Below are positions 39,670 to 50,201 of a stretch of DNA of 64,000 nucleotides, one piece after another. Below the pieces are notes generated by a model, which saw only the letters and a program-made list of their open reading frames with translations, made no database searches and was not told the origin of the DNA. The position numbers were made by a program, and so were the translations under genes. Numbering within the stretch: position 1 is the stretch's first letter; each line of letters begins with the position of its first letter. The DNA comes from Chlamydia avium 10DC88 (lineage in GTDB: Bacteria > Chlamydiota > Chlamydiia > Chlamydiales > Chlamydiaceae): positions 847,416-911,415 of the forward strand of contig NZ_CP006571.1 of the NCBI RefSeq assembly GCF_000583875.1. The letters are read 5' to 3'.

Positions 39670-41313
39670 ATGAATAAAAAAGATAGCGAAGGATTGGTAG
39701 CGAGTTCCCTTTTTAATTTACTTTCAGGAACGTTTTTTAGTCGTGTAACAGGAATGTTACGGGAGATTGTCATGGCCGCATATTTTGGAGCAGATCCTTT
39801 AGTCGCTGCTTTTTGGCTGGCCTTTCGTACAATTTTCTTTCTACGGAAAATCCTAGGAGGACCAATTCTGGGACTAGCTTTCATTCCACATTTTGAGTTT
39901 TTAAGATCTAAAGATGAAAATAGAGCAGCATTTTTTTTCAGAAGTTTCTCTCAATTTTTTTGTTGGAATGCCTGTGGGTTTACTCTGTTAATTGAAATAT
40001 GCTTGGGGATTTGGTTATACCATTCACAGGGAAATATTGCTGATGCTCTTCTTTTGACAATGATTCTTCTTCCCTCAGGAATTTTTCTCATGATGTACAC
40101 AGTGAACTCCACTCTGCTGCATTGTGAAAAGAGATTCCTCAGTGTGGGTCTAGCTCCAGCCATTGTAAACATTTTGTGGATTTTCACAGTATTTTTAGCT
40201 AGAAACAGTGACCCTAGACAAAGGATTATAGGATTGTCGGTTATCCTTGTTTTTGGATTTATGATGGAATGGCTAGTTACTGTTCCTGGAGTTATGAAAT
40301 TTTTAGGTAAAGCAACAGAACGACCAAAGGAACGAGATAGCATTAAAGCATTAATTGCACCGTTATCATTAGGATTGCTGTCTATGGGAGTGTTCCAATT
40401 GAATCTTTTAAGTGATATGTGCTTAGCACGCTATATCCATCCCATTGGTCCTCTCTATTTAATGTATTCCGTAAGAATACAGCAGTTACCCGTACATTTA
40501 TTCGGACTTGGTGTATTCACAGTCCTTTTACCTGCGATTTCCCGCTGTGTGCAGGATGAAAGACATGACGAAGGGTACAAATTAATGAAGTTTGCTTTAA
40601 ATCTCACAGTTTCCGTCATGGTTATAATGACCATGGGATTGCTATTATTAGCCCTTCCCGGTGTACGTGTTTTATACGAACACGGTTTATTTCCTACCAC
40701 AGCAGTATACGCTATTGTAGAAGTGTTACGTGGATATAGTGGGAGTATCATCCCTATGGCACTAATTCCTTTGATTTCAGTGTTATTTTATGCAAGACGT
40801 CATTACACAATACCTCTGGTTATTGGAATTATAGCAGCTGTAGGAAATATGATTTTAAATGTGCTCTTTGGATGCTTGATTATCAAGCATGTTGCAGGAC
40901 TCGCATATGCAACTTCAATCGCTTCTTGGGGACAGTTGTATTATTTATGGAAATATGCTGCAAAACACCACCCCGTATATTCCGGGTTAATGTGGGTGAC
41001 TATGAAACGCTCAATAAAAGTTGTGGGAACGACATGTTTAGCCTTTATAGTGACCATAGGGCTAAATGTTGTAACTCAAACAACATATATTGTTTTTATT
41101 GAACCCTACACTCCACTACCTTGGTCTTTATCTTCTTTTGTTGCTCAAAGCACAGCTTTTTTCTCTGAAAGCGTCATTTTCTTGGCTTTTTTGTTTGGTT
41201 TTGCAAGACTACTTCATGTAGAAGATCTTGTAAACTTAACATCTTTTCAATATTGGAAAGGACGTCAAAATCTCTTGCACAGTTCGCAAGTTATGCAAGA
41301 TAATCAAAATTAA
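39670..41313 (+). CDS. murJ: Lipid II flippase MurJ
   Basis: Multi-spanning MATE-like protein of 547 residues that moves lipid II across the inner membrane for peptidoglycan synthesis. It opens with SLFNLLSGTFFSRVTGMLRE, the MurJ N-terminal signature, and has about 14 membrane segments throughout, including ADPLVAAFWLAFRTIFFLRKILG. Chlamydiae make a septal peptidoglycan ring. The gene corresponds to CT624 (mviN). Full length. Confidence 0.93.
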   Translation: MNKKDSEGLVASSLFNLLSGTFFSRVTGMLREIVMAAYFGADPLVAAFWLAFRTIFFLRKILGGPILGLAFIPHFEFLRSKDENRAAFFFRSFSQFFCWNACGFTLLIEICLGIWLYHSQGNIADALLLTMILLPSGIFLMMYTVNSTLLHCEKRFLSVGLAPAIVNILWIFTVFLARNSDPRQRIIGLSVILVFGFMMEWLVTVPGVMKFLGKATERPKERDSIKALIAPLSLGLLSMGVFQLNLLSDMCLARYIHPIGPLYLMYSVRIQQLPVHLFGLGVFTVLLPAISRCVQDERHDEGYKLMKFALNLTVSVMVIMTMGLLLLALPGVRVLYEHGLFPTTAVYAIVEVLRGYSGSIIPMALIPLISVLFYARRHYTIPLVIGIIAAVGNMILNVLFGCLIIKHVAGLAYATSIASWGQLYYLWKYAAKHHPVYSGLMWVTMKRSIKVVGTTCLAFIVTIGLNVVTQTTYIVFIEPYTPLPWSLSSFVAQSTAFFSESVIFLAFLFGFARLLHVEDLVNLTSFQYWKGRQNLLHSSQVMQDNQN

Positions 41314-41415
41314 CGACTTATTCTTTCCTTTCTGTTGGCTGCGCGCTACTTTGCACGAATAACCATCTGTTTCGGTCTTCTGAATTTTGACAATTAAATC
41401 GACACTAAGGAAGCT

Positions 41416-42690
41416 ATGAAAAAATACATTTGTCTCTGGTTAATGTGTATAGTAAGTGGCTCCGCAGTATCAACAAGTTATGCGGAGATACCTACAAAAG
41501 AACAAGCAGCAGAGCATTCTCCCGCGTTTACTAGTCTAGATGAAGTGAAGTCCTATTTAGATACTCGAGGTTTTGTAGAGACGCGCAAACGAGGGGGTAT
41601 ATTAAGGCTGGCTGGAGATGTTCGTGCTAAATGGATCTATGCTAAGGAAGACATTAAAAATCCTACTCTTTCAGATAAAACGCCATTACCTACAAACCGC
41701 TATCGTAGTGAGTTTCATCTTTATGTAGATTATACTACAGGGAAAAGTTGGCTAACCTCAAAAATGAATTGGACAGCAATTGCTGGTGGAGAAACAACAG
41801 CTGCAGGTGTGGATATTAATCGTGCTTTTCTCGGCTATCGTTTCTATGAAGATCCTGCTACCTTTACTAAGGTTTTTGCTGAAATAGGGCGTTCCTTATT
41901 AGGGGATATTTTTGAATCTGAACTCCAATTTAATAGTGATTTTGATGGTGTGCATTTTTATGCAAGTCGTCGTTTAAGTAAGGATCATCCGTATCATGCT
42001 ATTGTTCACGGAGGACCTTTTGTCGTAAATATGGCAAAAAAACATTATGCTTGGGTCATTGAAGGAATAGTAAATAAACTCCCAGGGAATTTTTCCTTGA
42101 AATGCAGTGTCATTGACTGGAATTCTTTTTCTCCTTCAGAAACTTCGAGCACGACATCATCTTCTGGAAGCCAAAAGGATCCTAAATATAAGTATTGTGT
42201 ATGGCAGTGGTTAGTGGGAAAATACGCCACAGTTTCTTGGTGGCATGGTGAGAAAAAACCACTTTATTTATACGGTGCTTACTTAATGAATGCTTTAGCG
42301 AAAGCAACGAAGACAACATTAAATGAAAAACAAAATAAGGGTTGGTTTATAGGTGGAACTTTAGGCGCACTAAGAAAAGAGGGAGATTGGTCATTTACAG
42401 TACGTTATGAATATGTAGAAGCCTTGGCTATTCCTGAGATCGATGTCTCCGGTATAGGTCGAGGAAATCAGCTAAAGTTTTGGTTTTCTCAGGCTATAGC
42501 GGGTAATTATGATCCTAAAGAAGCTAACGGCTTTACGAATTATAAGGGAGCTTCTTACCTTTTCATGTATGGAATAACAAATTCCTTATCCTTAAGGGCT
42601 TATGGAGCCTTTTCTAAACCTGCAGATAATCGTTTAGGTAGTGATTTTACTTATAGAAAGTTTGATATTGGTTTAATATCTGCATTTTAA
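41416..42690 (+). CDS. CT623-family outer membrane protein
   Basis: 424 residues with a signal peptide (about 1-24, ending STSYAE). The mature part alternates polar and apolar residues in beta-strands, and the C-terminus ends in an aromatic-residue strand (KFDIGLISAF), the sorting signal of outer membrane beta-barrels. Many Tyr and Trp are spread along the chain. The CT623 homologue was found among outer-membrane complex proteins of C. trachomatis. AAGGAAG precedes the ATG at 8 bases. It is followed by a terminator and a divergent effector block. Not a known porin class by motif. Confidence 0.85.
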   Translation: MKKYICLWLMCIVSGSAVSTSYAEIPTKEQAAEHSPAFTSLDEVKSYLDTRGFVETRKRGGILRLAGDVRAKWIYAKEDIKNPTLSDKTPLPTNRYRSEFHLYVDYTTGKSWLTSKMNWTAIAGGETTAAGVDINRAFLGYRFYEDPATFTKVFAEIGRSLLGDIFESELQFNSDFDGVHFYASRRLSKDHPYHAIVHGGPFVVNMAKKHYAWVIEGIVNKLPGNFSLKCSVIDWNSFSPSETSSTTSSSGSQKDPKYKYCVWQWLVGKYATVSWWHGEKKPLYLYGAYLMNALAKATKTTLNEKQNKGWFIGGTLGALRKEGDWSFTVRYEYVEALAIPEIDVSGIGRGNQLKFWFSQAIAGNYDPKEANGFTNYKGASYLFMYGITNSLSLRAYGAFSKPADNRLGSDFTYRKFDIGLISAF

Positions 42691-42716
42691 CCTTTTTTTA
42701 ATAAAAAATCATTAAT

Positions 42717-42748
42717 AAGCTCACATTAAAATTAAAAGATGTGAGCTT
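42717..42748 (+). terminator. Terminator of the CT623-like gene
   Basis: AAGCTCACAT (42717-42726) pairs with ATGTGAGCTT (42739-42748) over a 12-base loop and is followed by a run of Ts. Confidence 0.85.
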
Positions 42749-42798
42749 TTTTTTATTATTTTATAATAAATAAAAGATTTAATGAGTTTTTTATTGTT

Positions 42799-44697
42799 AT
42801 GGTTAATCCTATTGGTCCCATAGATGAATCTACAAATGTCGCTCCAGCAGACTTGTCTACTCTAGGAATGCAGGCCAGTGCAGCTAATCGTAGTGCAGAG
42901 GCTCAAAAAATAGCCGGTGTTGATGGAAGCGAAAAAAACCAATCTTCAGTAAGTGCAGTTGGAACATGGAGTTTGCTATCTTCTGCAAAGTCATCTCTAA
43001 CGAGTTTGTTTGAAAAGATTAGTAATTTCTTTTCAGGGAGCACGAGTACGAGCACCAGCACGATTACTTCTTTTGAGGAAGCTCAAACTCAGGCAAATTC
43101 TGCATTGGAAGCTTTACAAAGTGCTGCATCATATGCTGATTTTAAAGCTGCTGTAGCTTCTCTGCAAGAAGCTGTAGATTATATGAATACTAATGCAAGT
43201 GATGATAGCCAAAAACAAGTTGCCGCTGAATGGCAAACTAAATTAAGTAGTCAACAGGATTATATCTCTCAAGTTACTACAATCGGAAACTTACTTGAAT
43301 CTAACCAAACATTGTTAGAGGCAATTAAAACTTCCTCATCTTTAGATCAAATTATAGGAGCAGCAGGTTTAGCTGAGGAAAATCAAAATACAGCAACAGA
43401 GTTGATAGAAAAATTAAAGGAAAGCTATCCAGATTCTACTTTAGCAAGTAATTTACAGAATGAAATTGATACTGTTACAACATCTGTTGTAGATTTATCT
43501 ACTCTTATACAAGAGGTTTACGACGCTGGTCAGGGAAGCGCTGCTGCTGTAGAGCAAGCACAGGCAAATAATAGTCAGGGAAATATTGACGCCTGTAAGC
43601 AAATTATTGATGATGCCGGAACATTAATTAGTACGGCGTTAACTCAAGCTCCGAATTCTCCTATAGTTCAAGAAGCTTCAAAACTACAGCAAGCAGCTGC
43701 AGCTGCTATAGAAGAGATTACTCCCAGTGGAGGCGGTGATGTTGGATTGGGAGGACCCGGAGGACCAGCAAGTGTGGGGACTTCTCAAAATAAAGGAGGA
43801 ACTATAGCGGACGCACGCGTATCCATGCTTCTTGCTGAGGCTGATAACGAAACAGCATCAACCTTAATTCAGGGATTCCGAAGAATGATTGAACTATTCC
43901 ATAGTGAAAATCCCGATATTTCATCTACTGTGAGCAAGCTTGCTGAAGAGGTTAAGAGTCAGTTACAACCACCTACGGAGCAAAGTCAAGCTATAGAACA
44001 AGCCTTGCAAGGAGAAGGAATGGACTTTTCCGAGGCTTTAGGAGCTATAGCAGAAGCAGCATCTCTCGCTGTAGGATCCTCTACAGATGTTGCTAGTATG
44101 AGTGGAAGTGTTGTTTCTGATATTTCTCAGGTAGTTTATTCGAAGGGATCAAGTTCTGTATCAAGCTTTGTTAAAGGATACAGTGCTTATCGTGCTTTAA
44201 GTAATTTGTATGCAGAAAGTTCAGCTGCAAATCGAGAGATTTTGGATAACACAACTTTGTCAACATTACAATCTCGTCCGTCGAGAAGCACAACAGAAGT
44301 AGAACGAAATAATGATAGCAATTCTCGAGATCCTGCTTCGAGTGTAGCACGAATGATTGTTGATAGCAGTAGTACACTTGGCGATGTTTACAGTGCAGTA
44401 TCCGCTTTGGAAGATAAGCTTACTGCCATGACAGGAGGAACTTCCACATCGGCGGATTCAACAACAACAAGATCTACATTGACTTCAGGAGTTACAGAAG
44501 CACCGAAATCGGGTTACCCCTACGTACAACTTTCTAGTGATTCTACTAAGAAGTTTATAGAGAAATTAGAAGCAGAGTTTGCTGAAGGATCGAAGAGAGT
44601 AGCAGAGCTACAGGAAGCAGTCTTTGAAAAACAATCACAATTTATCCAACAAGTATTAGTTAATATAGCCTCTCTATTTTCAGGATACTTGCAATAG
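42799..44697 (+). CDS. CT622-family 76-kDa protein, type III effector homologue
   Basis: 632 residues, homologous by eye to the C. pneumoniae 76-kDa protein: it begins MVNPIGPIDES and ends FIQQVLVNIASLFSGYLQ. No signal peptide. Alternating helical repeats and Ser/Thr-rich stretches; a Gly-rich break at about 313-335 separates the N- and C-terminal parts. The C. trachomatis protein is a type III effector (TaiP) that binds host ATG16L1. The start has no clear Shine-Dalgarno. A strong terminator hairpin follows. It lies beside two DUF582 effectors. Confidence 0.87.
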   Translation: MVNPIGPIDESTNVAPADLSTLGMQASAANRSAEAQKIAGVDGSEKNQSSVSAVGTWSLLSSAKSSLTSLFEKISNFFSGSTSTSTSTITSFEEAQTQANSALEALQSAASYADFKAAVASLQEAVDYMNTNASDDSQKQVAAEWQTKLSSQQDYISQVTTIGNLLESNQTLLEAIKTSSSLDQIIGAAGLAEENQNTATELIEKLKESYPDSTLASNLQNEIDTVTTSVVDLSTLIQEVYDAGQGSAAAVEQAQANNSQGNIDACKQIIDDAGTLISTALTQAPNSPIVQEASKLQQAAAAAIEEITPSGGGDVGLGGPGGPASVGTSQNKGGTIADARVSMLLAEADNETASTLIQGFRRMIELFHSENPDISSTVSKLAEEVKSQLQPPTEQSQAIEQALQGEGMDFSEALGAIAEAASLAVGSSTDVASMSGSVVSDISQVVYSKGSSSVSSFVKGYSAYRALSNLYAESSAANREILDNTTLSTLQSRPSRSTTEVERNNDSNSRDPASSVARMIVDSSSTLGDVYSAVSALEDKLTAMTGGTSTSADSTTTRSTLTSGVTEAPKSGYPYVQLSSDSTKKFIEKLEAEFAEGSKRVAELQEAVFEKQSQFIQQVLVNIASLFSGYLQ

Positions 44698-44725
44698 TCT
44701 TTAGTTAGTTGTTTCTTAACATAGA

Positions 44726-44760
44726 AAAAGCTTGTTTTGCTTATTGTAAAACAAGCTTTT
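44726..44760 (+). terminator. Terminator of the CT622-like gene
   Basis: A 13-base stem, AAAAGCTTGTTTT (44726-44738) with AAAACAAGCTTTT (44748-44760), followed by more Ts. Confidence 0.85.
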
Positions 44761-44883
44761 TTATATGTATTTCTTCTTGTAGATTTTTATCTTTCTTAGA
44801 AGAACAGAAAAATGCCTGAAATTAGGTTTTAGAGAAGACAGTATTCTCGTTTTGTTGATTGTTACGGCGAATAAATTTCCTAA

Positions 44884-47505
44884 TTAATTAGGATAAATTT
44901 CACCCGCTAAGTGTGTCAGAATCTTATTTAATACCTGCATTGACGTGGATACCAATGTCCATTCTTGTTGTACGCTAGACATTTGGTTTTGTAGATTTAA
45001 TTGTTGAGTTTGACTTTGTGTCGTATAGTTTTGTTGGTCAGACTGAATTTGAGTAAACAGAGTGCCTAAACCCCCGGTGATACTGATATTAGGAAATCCG
45101 TTAGCAATAAATCCTTCTAGAGAAGCTAATGTAGACATCCAGTCTTTCATTCCTACAATTTTAAATACATTTTCTTTTACTGTATTGTTATCCATTTCGG
45201 GGGTGATCGTCAGGCTAGTTAATAGGGCATTGAGGACATTGAGCTGGTTTAGTGTGATATTCAGAGCGTAGTTGTAGTTTGCTGTTGCATTACGCATTTC
45301 AGTGATCTGAGATGAGGATGCTCCCGAAAGGGTATTGATTTTTTTCATTAATTCTTCTACTAGCACAGAAGCGCGTCGACAAAGATTAACATCATTAAAG
45401 ATATGATCTTTTTCTTTAGACACTGCTACGAGAGTTTCGTAGTAATCTCCACAAAATAGATTCTCTCCTTCTTTACTTTCGACGAGGTAGGATGAGAAAT
45501 TATAATATACTGATGTCGTGGAAAAGGTGTTGGTAATTTCAAGTAATTTATTGATTGCATTAGCAGCAAGGTTGTTGAAGTTAATTTCTTCAATCAGAGG
45601 ATCTAATAGAATGGATTGTTTAGGTAGCTGAGAGTTTAGAATAAAATAAATAAATGCAGATCCTAAACTTTCGGAATTTAACCAACTAGTAACGGCATTG
45701 GCTCTTTCATCAGTGAAACTAGCATTGGCGGGATCGAACTCTTCGTATTTTTCCTCAAGATCTGTTATTTGCTGTTGCAATTTTTGAATATGTTCTGTGG
45801 CTGCTTTTGAAAAGTTATTTAAAATCTCAGTGGCTTCTGTTGGTAGTTCCTCGTTATCAGCAATTTTGATTTGCTCTACAAAGTTTGCAAAATTGGGGAT
45901 ATAATAGGTTGTTTGTCCCTGTTGTCCTCTTGATTGAGCTGTTGTGAGATAGGTACCTAGACTAGTAGTGGCGATGGTAGATACGTCTTGCCCAATATCA
46001 GAAAAGAAAGAGTAGTTGGTTTTAAACAGTTGTCCCTTATTATTTAAGTAAGTTTGTATTGTAGATTCATTATTTATAAAATTTTGTAGGGTGTAATCAG
46101 CAAGTTCTTGAAAGACAATAGTACGAGCAATAAAGCCGCTCATAGATACGTCATTATTTTTTACTTTTAATTCAAGTATAGAATTCACATAAGGTTCGAT
46201 TAAAGTTTTTTCATCCTGCTGTAGGTAACCGTAGATTTGAGATAAGTTCATTAAACCTGCATAGGATTCCATGGCTGCAGTGACAATTTCTGAAGTGTAT
46301 TCTTTTTGTTTGACAATAATATCAGTAAGTTCTGCCCAAGTTGAAAAACAATTTTGTGCTTTTTGAAATAGTTCTAGTTGGTTTTCTAATGTTTCTTTTT
46401 CGTTTTCTATAGATAGACGAACAGTATTTAAATTCTGCACAGCAGTTTGATAGGCACTAACAATGCCTTCACGATATAATGCACCATCTCGAGAAGGTAA
46501 ATATTCATCTAAAGTAGATTGTTGTGGTAGCACACTAGCTGTATAAATAGTTTGTATATCATCTTCAGATAAAGAAGATTGTGTTAGATATTTACTTAAT
46601 GCTAATTGTGTTTTAATAATCTCATCATTGCCTCCAAGAGCAGGATTTTTCTGTACAGCATCTTTGAGGCCATCAAAAATGGAAAGCAACACAACTCGAG
46701 CGTTTACTTCGTCCACATTGTATTGCGTGGGCTCTGGAGGCTGTGTGGCGATGCTAGACATGTCTTGCATCATTTGTAGAGTACATGCCCCTACAGAACT
46801 ACGGTATGTCATGATTTGTTTAGAGACATAAGTATCAAAGAAATCTTGTGCAAAGGTATTTTCGTATTCTGTTAAAGCTTCTTGAATATTTTCTTCTGTT
46901 GCTCCTGCAGCTGTTAACTTTTCTCGAAGAGCTTGTTGACCAGACTGAATAGCTGATGCTTGTTCTTTTTTTATTTGTGTTATGAGATCGTCATCAGTAG
47001 GTTCGTAGCTATTGTTAAATACTGTTTTTTGTTGTGTTTCATTAAGAGAATCCTTGTCTTTAAGTGGAGAAACTAAAGCAATAGCTAAAGTTATGGATGA
47101 TACCTGTGACAGGTTTAACTCAGTTACCGACTCAATCAAAGTATCCAGACCATTTAAAATTGTAGGGACCAAAGCAACTGCGGTTGCTTCTTGAATGGAG
47201 GCAATAGTTTCCGTGGTGTCATTGTTTGTATTAGTAGTGGTAGAGTTATCAGAGCGTTTAGGCTGCTTGGGAGGAGAAGGGAAGATTGTATTGTGTGGGT
47301 TTAATAAAGAAGAGGCATGGATAGTTCCAGCATCTAAAATTGTGGCTAAACGCTTTAAGGCGTATAGACCAGAGTTAATGGCTTCTATGTCTATAGCGGG
47401 TTGAGCTTTGGGGTTAAAATTAGAAAACTTATGGTCTAATTTAATTTTAAATAAAGCATTTCCAGGGACTGTGGTAGATAAATTTTGTATATGAAGCGAA
47501 GACAT
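44884..47505 (-). CDS. DUF582-family effector-like protein (873 residues)
   Basis: Large helical protein, no signal peptide. The C-terminal ~400 residues match the second DUF582 protein at 47.7 kb in order and end pattern: both end in a segment with QQEWT and a repeated Leu-rich helix (here MSSVQQEWTLVSTSMQVLN). In C. trachomatis this family (CT619-CT621, CT711, CT712) is secreted by type III and the DUF582 part binds host ESCRT proteins. An N-terminal low-complexity stretch (about 80-105) is rich in Thr, Asn and Asp. It faces away from the other DUF582 gene, sharing a 206-base AT-rich region. Confidence 0.83.
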   Translation of the reverse strand: MSSLHIQNLSTTVPGNALFKIKLDHKFSNFNPKAQPAIDIEAINSGLYALKRLATILDAGTIHASSLLNPHNTIFPSPPKQPKRSDNSTTTNTNNDTTETIASIQEATAVALVPTILNGLDTLIESVTELNLSQVSSITLAIALVSPLKDKDSLNETQQKTVFNNSYEPTDDDLITQIKKEQASAIQSGQQALREKLTAAGATEENIQEALTEYENTFAQDFFDTYVSKQIMTYRSSVGACTLQMMQDMSSIATQPPEPTQYNVDEVNARVVLLSIFDGLKDAVQKNPALGGNDEIIKTQLALSKYLTQSSLSEDDIQTIYTASVLPQQSTLDEYLPSRDGALYREGIVSAYQTAVQNLNTVRLSIENEKETLENQLELFQKAQNCFSTWAELTDIIVKQKEYTSEIVTAAMESYAGLMNLSQIYGYLQQDEKTLIEPYVNSILELKVKNNDVSMSGFIARTIVFQELADYTLQNFINNESTIQTYLNNKGQLFKTNYSFFSDIGQDVSTIATTSLGTYLTTAQSRGQQGQTTYYIPNFANFVEQIKIADNEELPTEATEILNNFSKAATEHIQKLQQQITDLEEKYEEFDPANASFTDERANAVTSWLNSESLGSAFIYFILNSQLPKQSILLDPLIEEINFNNLAANAINKLLEITNTFSTTSVYYNFSSYLVESKEGENLFCGDYYETLVAVSKEKDHIFNDVNLCRRASVLVEELMKKINTLSGASSSQITEMRNATANYNYALNITLNQLNVLNALLTSLTITPEMDNNTVKENVFKIVGMKDWMSTLASLEGFIANGFPNISITGGLGTLFTQIQSDQQNYTTQSQTQQLNLQNQMSSVQQEWTLVSTSMQVLNKILTHLAGEIYPN

Positions 47506-47711
47506 AGAAAAACAAAATTAAAATAGTTTTTTATTTTATTTTCCTATTTTAAAAGGTTTTTTTTCATTCTGCTTTTTTACAGAGAAATTTTTTTTGTTTC
47601 TATGGTGTTGTTAATTTGTTTTTTAAGAAAAATAAAAATTTTTAATTAAAAAATAAAATAATTTTCATGTTAATTTTATTAAAAATAAAAATTAACCATT
47701 CTGTCTTTCCT

Positions 47712-50201
47712 ATGGATATTGTGAATAATTCTTTTGTTTCAGCAATTTATAAAAAATTCTCTATTGCATCCAGTCACGGAGTAGAGAAAAAATCACAGCA
47801 CTTGTTGGAGAGTGTTTTTCATTATGAAAAGACTGAGATGGAACGACATGCCATGCAATGTTTGTTCAATATTTTAGATCAAAAATCTGATGAAAAATAC
47901 AGACAACTTGTAAATAAGTTACAAAAGGGAAGCTACACTCAGGTAACAAATATCCATTCAAAATCCTTAAATCTTGTGAATGTCACAGCTTCTGTTTCTT
48001 CCACAGAAGTAACAGCCACGGAAGACACAGTCACGGAAGATCCATATTATAATGCAGTTAAACAAAAGTGGGCACAAGGACTTCTGGAAAAAATTCAGTC
48101 TGTTATGACTAATGTTTTAACTGCAGCAAATTCAGACTCTTCTGAGGATAAAACTGATTTAGATACAATATCTACTGAGATAAACCGTTTGGTTTCTGCA
48201 GGAATGCAATTGACGGAAGCAGATTTTACTAGTTTATATGGTTTGCCAGAGGAATTTTTTAACGCTATACAAAAGACAGATATCTTTACAGGAGCACAAA
48301 AAACCACGTTTGTAAATGAATTAGCGGGATGTTATGGAGAGGCAACTCAGTTAATACAGGTGTTTGCTGATAGTCGTATAGAAGGATTCCAAGATGTTCT
48401 TAATGTAGTAAAGTCTTTGTTAACTACAGAGCAATTTACAGATTTTCTTCCTCTAGAAACAAAATTAAATGAGTTAAGAACTACTGTGCAGCCCTACGAT
48501 GACGATGAGTTGAATCAAATAGCACAAGTGGGAGATGATTTATCCCTGGCCATTGCAGAATCAGATTTACCAAGAAATGATAAGATTCCTCTTACAAATC
48601 AGTTATCCCTGTTATATCAAGATCAAGTAGAAGCCTTGAAGTCTTTCAATGTGGTGTTGTCAGCTGTTGATTTTGTTAATCAACATCAATCTTCCGTATT
48701 TAGTACAATTTCTAGTTTAGTAGAGTCCTTAATGGGAACCTTTGCTCCGATTAATTTAGGTCAATCAAACACAGAGATTAGCAGTGCTGCTTTATCTGGA
48801 GCCCTACAGATAGTGCGAGCAATTAATTCCCGATTTGATGAGTTAACGGAAGAACAGCAGACCTTAGTTAACACCGCTGTGGACACTTTAGACGATTTCT
48901 ATGGGAATCAATATTTAGGAGGTTTATGGGCATATTTTGTAGCTTCTACAGCACTAGCGAATAATCCTACAGCAACACTTACTGACGTAAATAATGCCGT
49001 TAAGGAGGCAGCAAAAGAAGTAGAGAATTCAAAATTTAATTTTGCTAAATCTTTAAAAGAAGTAATGGATGCCGTGGCTGCTGCTAATGGTCAGTGTACT
49101 ATCAATAACAATCCATCGGAAAGTTATACTATTTATTCTAGTTCAACAGATAATACAGTAACCACGAATCAGATCCTTCTCAATCGTGGATCTGTAGGAT
49201 TTCTTCCTAAGATTACTGCAGCCGCAAACGGGAAATCTGAAATCACAGCACGTGCATATTTTCAGTTTAAAGGTCAGGCATCAGTAGAAGATGCAAAATT
49301 GCAGCAAACAACAGAGGAAGTCCAAACACAGAAACAAGGCTTTCAATCGATGCAGACAAATATCTATGCTGAGCAACTTATGTCTCAAGCTGTGGGATTA
49401 AAATCCATGGCTTTTCCTTCTGCTGTAGCCGCTGTGTTAATTGACCACTATATGCCTAAGGAAGTAGATTTCCTAGAAGAGATTTACGGACAATTATATT
49501 ATAGCAACTTTGGTTCCTCTGTAGGAAATGCTGTGATCGAAGCTATTTCACAGTATGTAAATGCCGCTACGTATTTCACTTTTGCAAGTTATGTAGGACA
49601 GCAACCTGCAGTTGGTGTTGGTTCAAGTTCAGATGATGATGTATTTCCAGGATCCGCAGAGAGTGCGCAATCTAAGTTAGATACAGAAAAGCAGCAAGCC
49701 GCTGCTTATTTAAAAAGCACTCAAGATGCCTTGACTGTTATTGCGGAACAAGTTGCTAAGGTTAATGCTGATGAAAAGATGACTAATGAGCAGCGCACAA
49801 ATATTTTAGATGCTTTGAATGACTATACAGATAATCTAAATGCAATATCGAGTTCACTAGTATTATTACAAAACTATCTCGCTCCTTTATCAGTTGCAGA
49901 GGGTTCAGTAGCAGGGACATTTAAAGTAAACGGAGGGCAAGAGCAGTGGCAATCGCGATTGGAGATTTTAGAAGATGCTTTGATTTCTGGATTGTCAGGA
50001 AATGCAGTTGCAGGAGGGATGTTCCCTGTTCAAGCTCTTGTACAAGCAGATCAGCAGTCATATGCAGATATGGGACAGAATTACCAGCTAGAACTCCAGA
50101 TGCATTTAACATCCATGCAACAAGAATGGACAGTGGTTGCCACTTCTTTACAGTTATTGAACCAAATGTATCTGAGTTTAGCTCGAAGTCTCGTGGGTTA
50201 A
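47712..50201 (+). CDS. DUF582-family effector-like protein (829 residues)
   Basis: Paralogue of the 44.9-kb gene. No signal peptide; mostly helical. The end, MHLTSMQQEWTVVATSLQLLN, parallels the paralogue. Like others in the DUF582 family it is probably a type III effector. The ATG at 47712 (MDIVNNSFVSAIYKKF) is more likely than the upstream ATG at 47667, whose extra 15 residues are Ile/Lys-rich leader, but no Shine-Dalgarno settles it. Nearest C. trachomatis counterparts are CT620/CT619; I cannot pick one. Confidence 0.82.
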   Translation: MDIVNNSFVSAIYKKFSIASSHGVEKKSQHLLESVFHYEKTEMERHAMQCLFNILDQKSDEKYRQLVNKLQKGSYTQVTNIHSKSLNLVNVTASVSSTEVTATEDTVTEDPYYNAVKQKWAQGLLEKIQSVMTNVLTAANSDSSEDKTDLDTISTEINRLVSAGMQLTEADFTSLYGLPEEFFNAIQKTDIFTGAQKTTFVNELAGCYGEATQLIQVFADSRIEGFQDVLNVVKSLLTTEQFTDFLPLETKLNELRTTVQPYDDDELNQIAQVGDDLSLAIAESDLPRNDKIPLTNQLSLLYQDQVEALKSFNVVLSAVDFVNQHQSSVFSTISSLVESLMGTFAPINLGQSNTEISSAALSGALQIVRAINSRFDELTEEQQTLVNTAVDTLDDFYGNQYLGGLWAYFVASTALANNPTATLTDVNNAVKEAAKEVENSKFNFAKSLKEVMDAVAAANGQCTINNNPSESYTIYSSSTDNTVTTNQILLNRGSVGFLPKITAAANGKSEITARAYFQFKGQASVEDAKLQQTTEEVQTQKQGFQSMQTNIYAEQLMSQAVGLKSMAFPSAVAAVLIDHYMPKEVDFLEEIYGQLYYSNFGSSVGNAVIEAISQYVNAATYFTFASYVGQQPAVGVGSSSDDDVFPGSAESAQSKLDTEKQQAAAYLKSTQDALTVIAEQVAKVNADEKMTNEQRTNILDALNDYTDNLNAISSSLVLLQNYLAPLSVAEGSVAGTFKVNGGQEQWQSRLEILEDALISGLSGNAVAGGMFPVQALVQADQQSYADMGQNYQLELQMHLTSMQQEWTVVATSLQLLNQMYLSLARSLVG

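Noticed and set aside
39642..40751. Several minus-strand frames of 80-130 codons
   Set aside because: All opposite murJ; composition follows from hydrophobic codons on the other strand.
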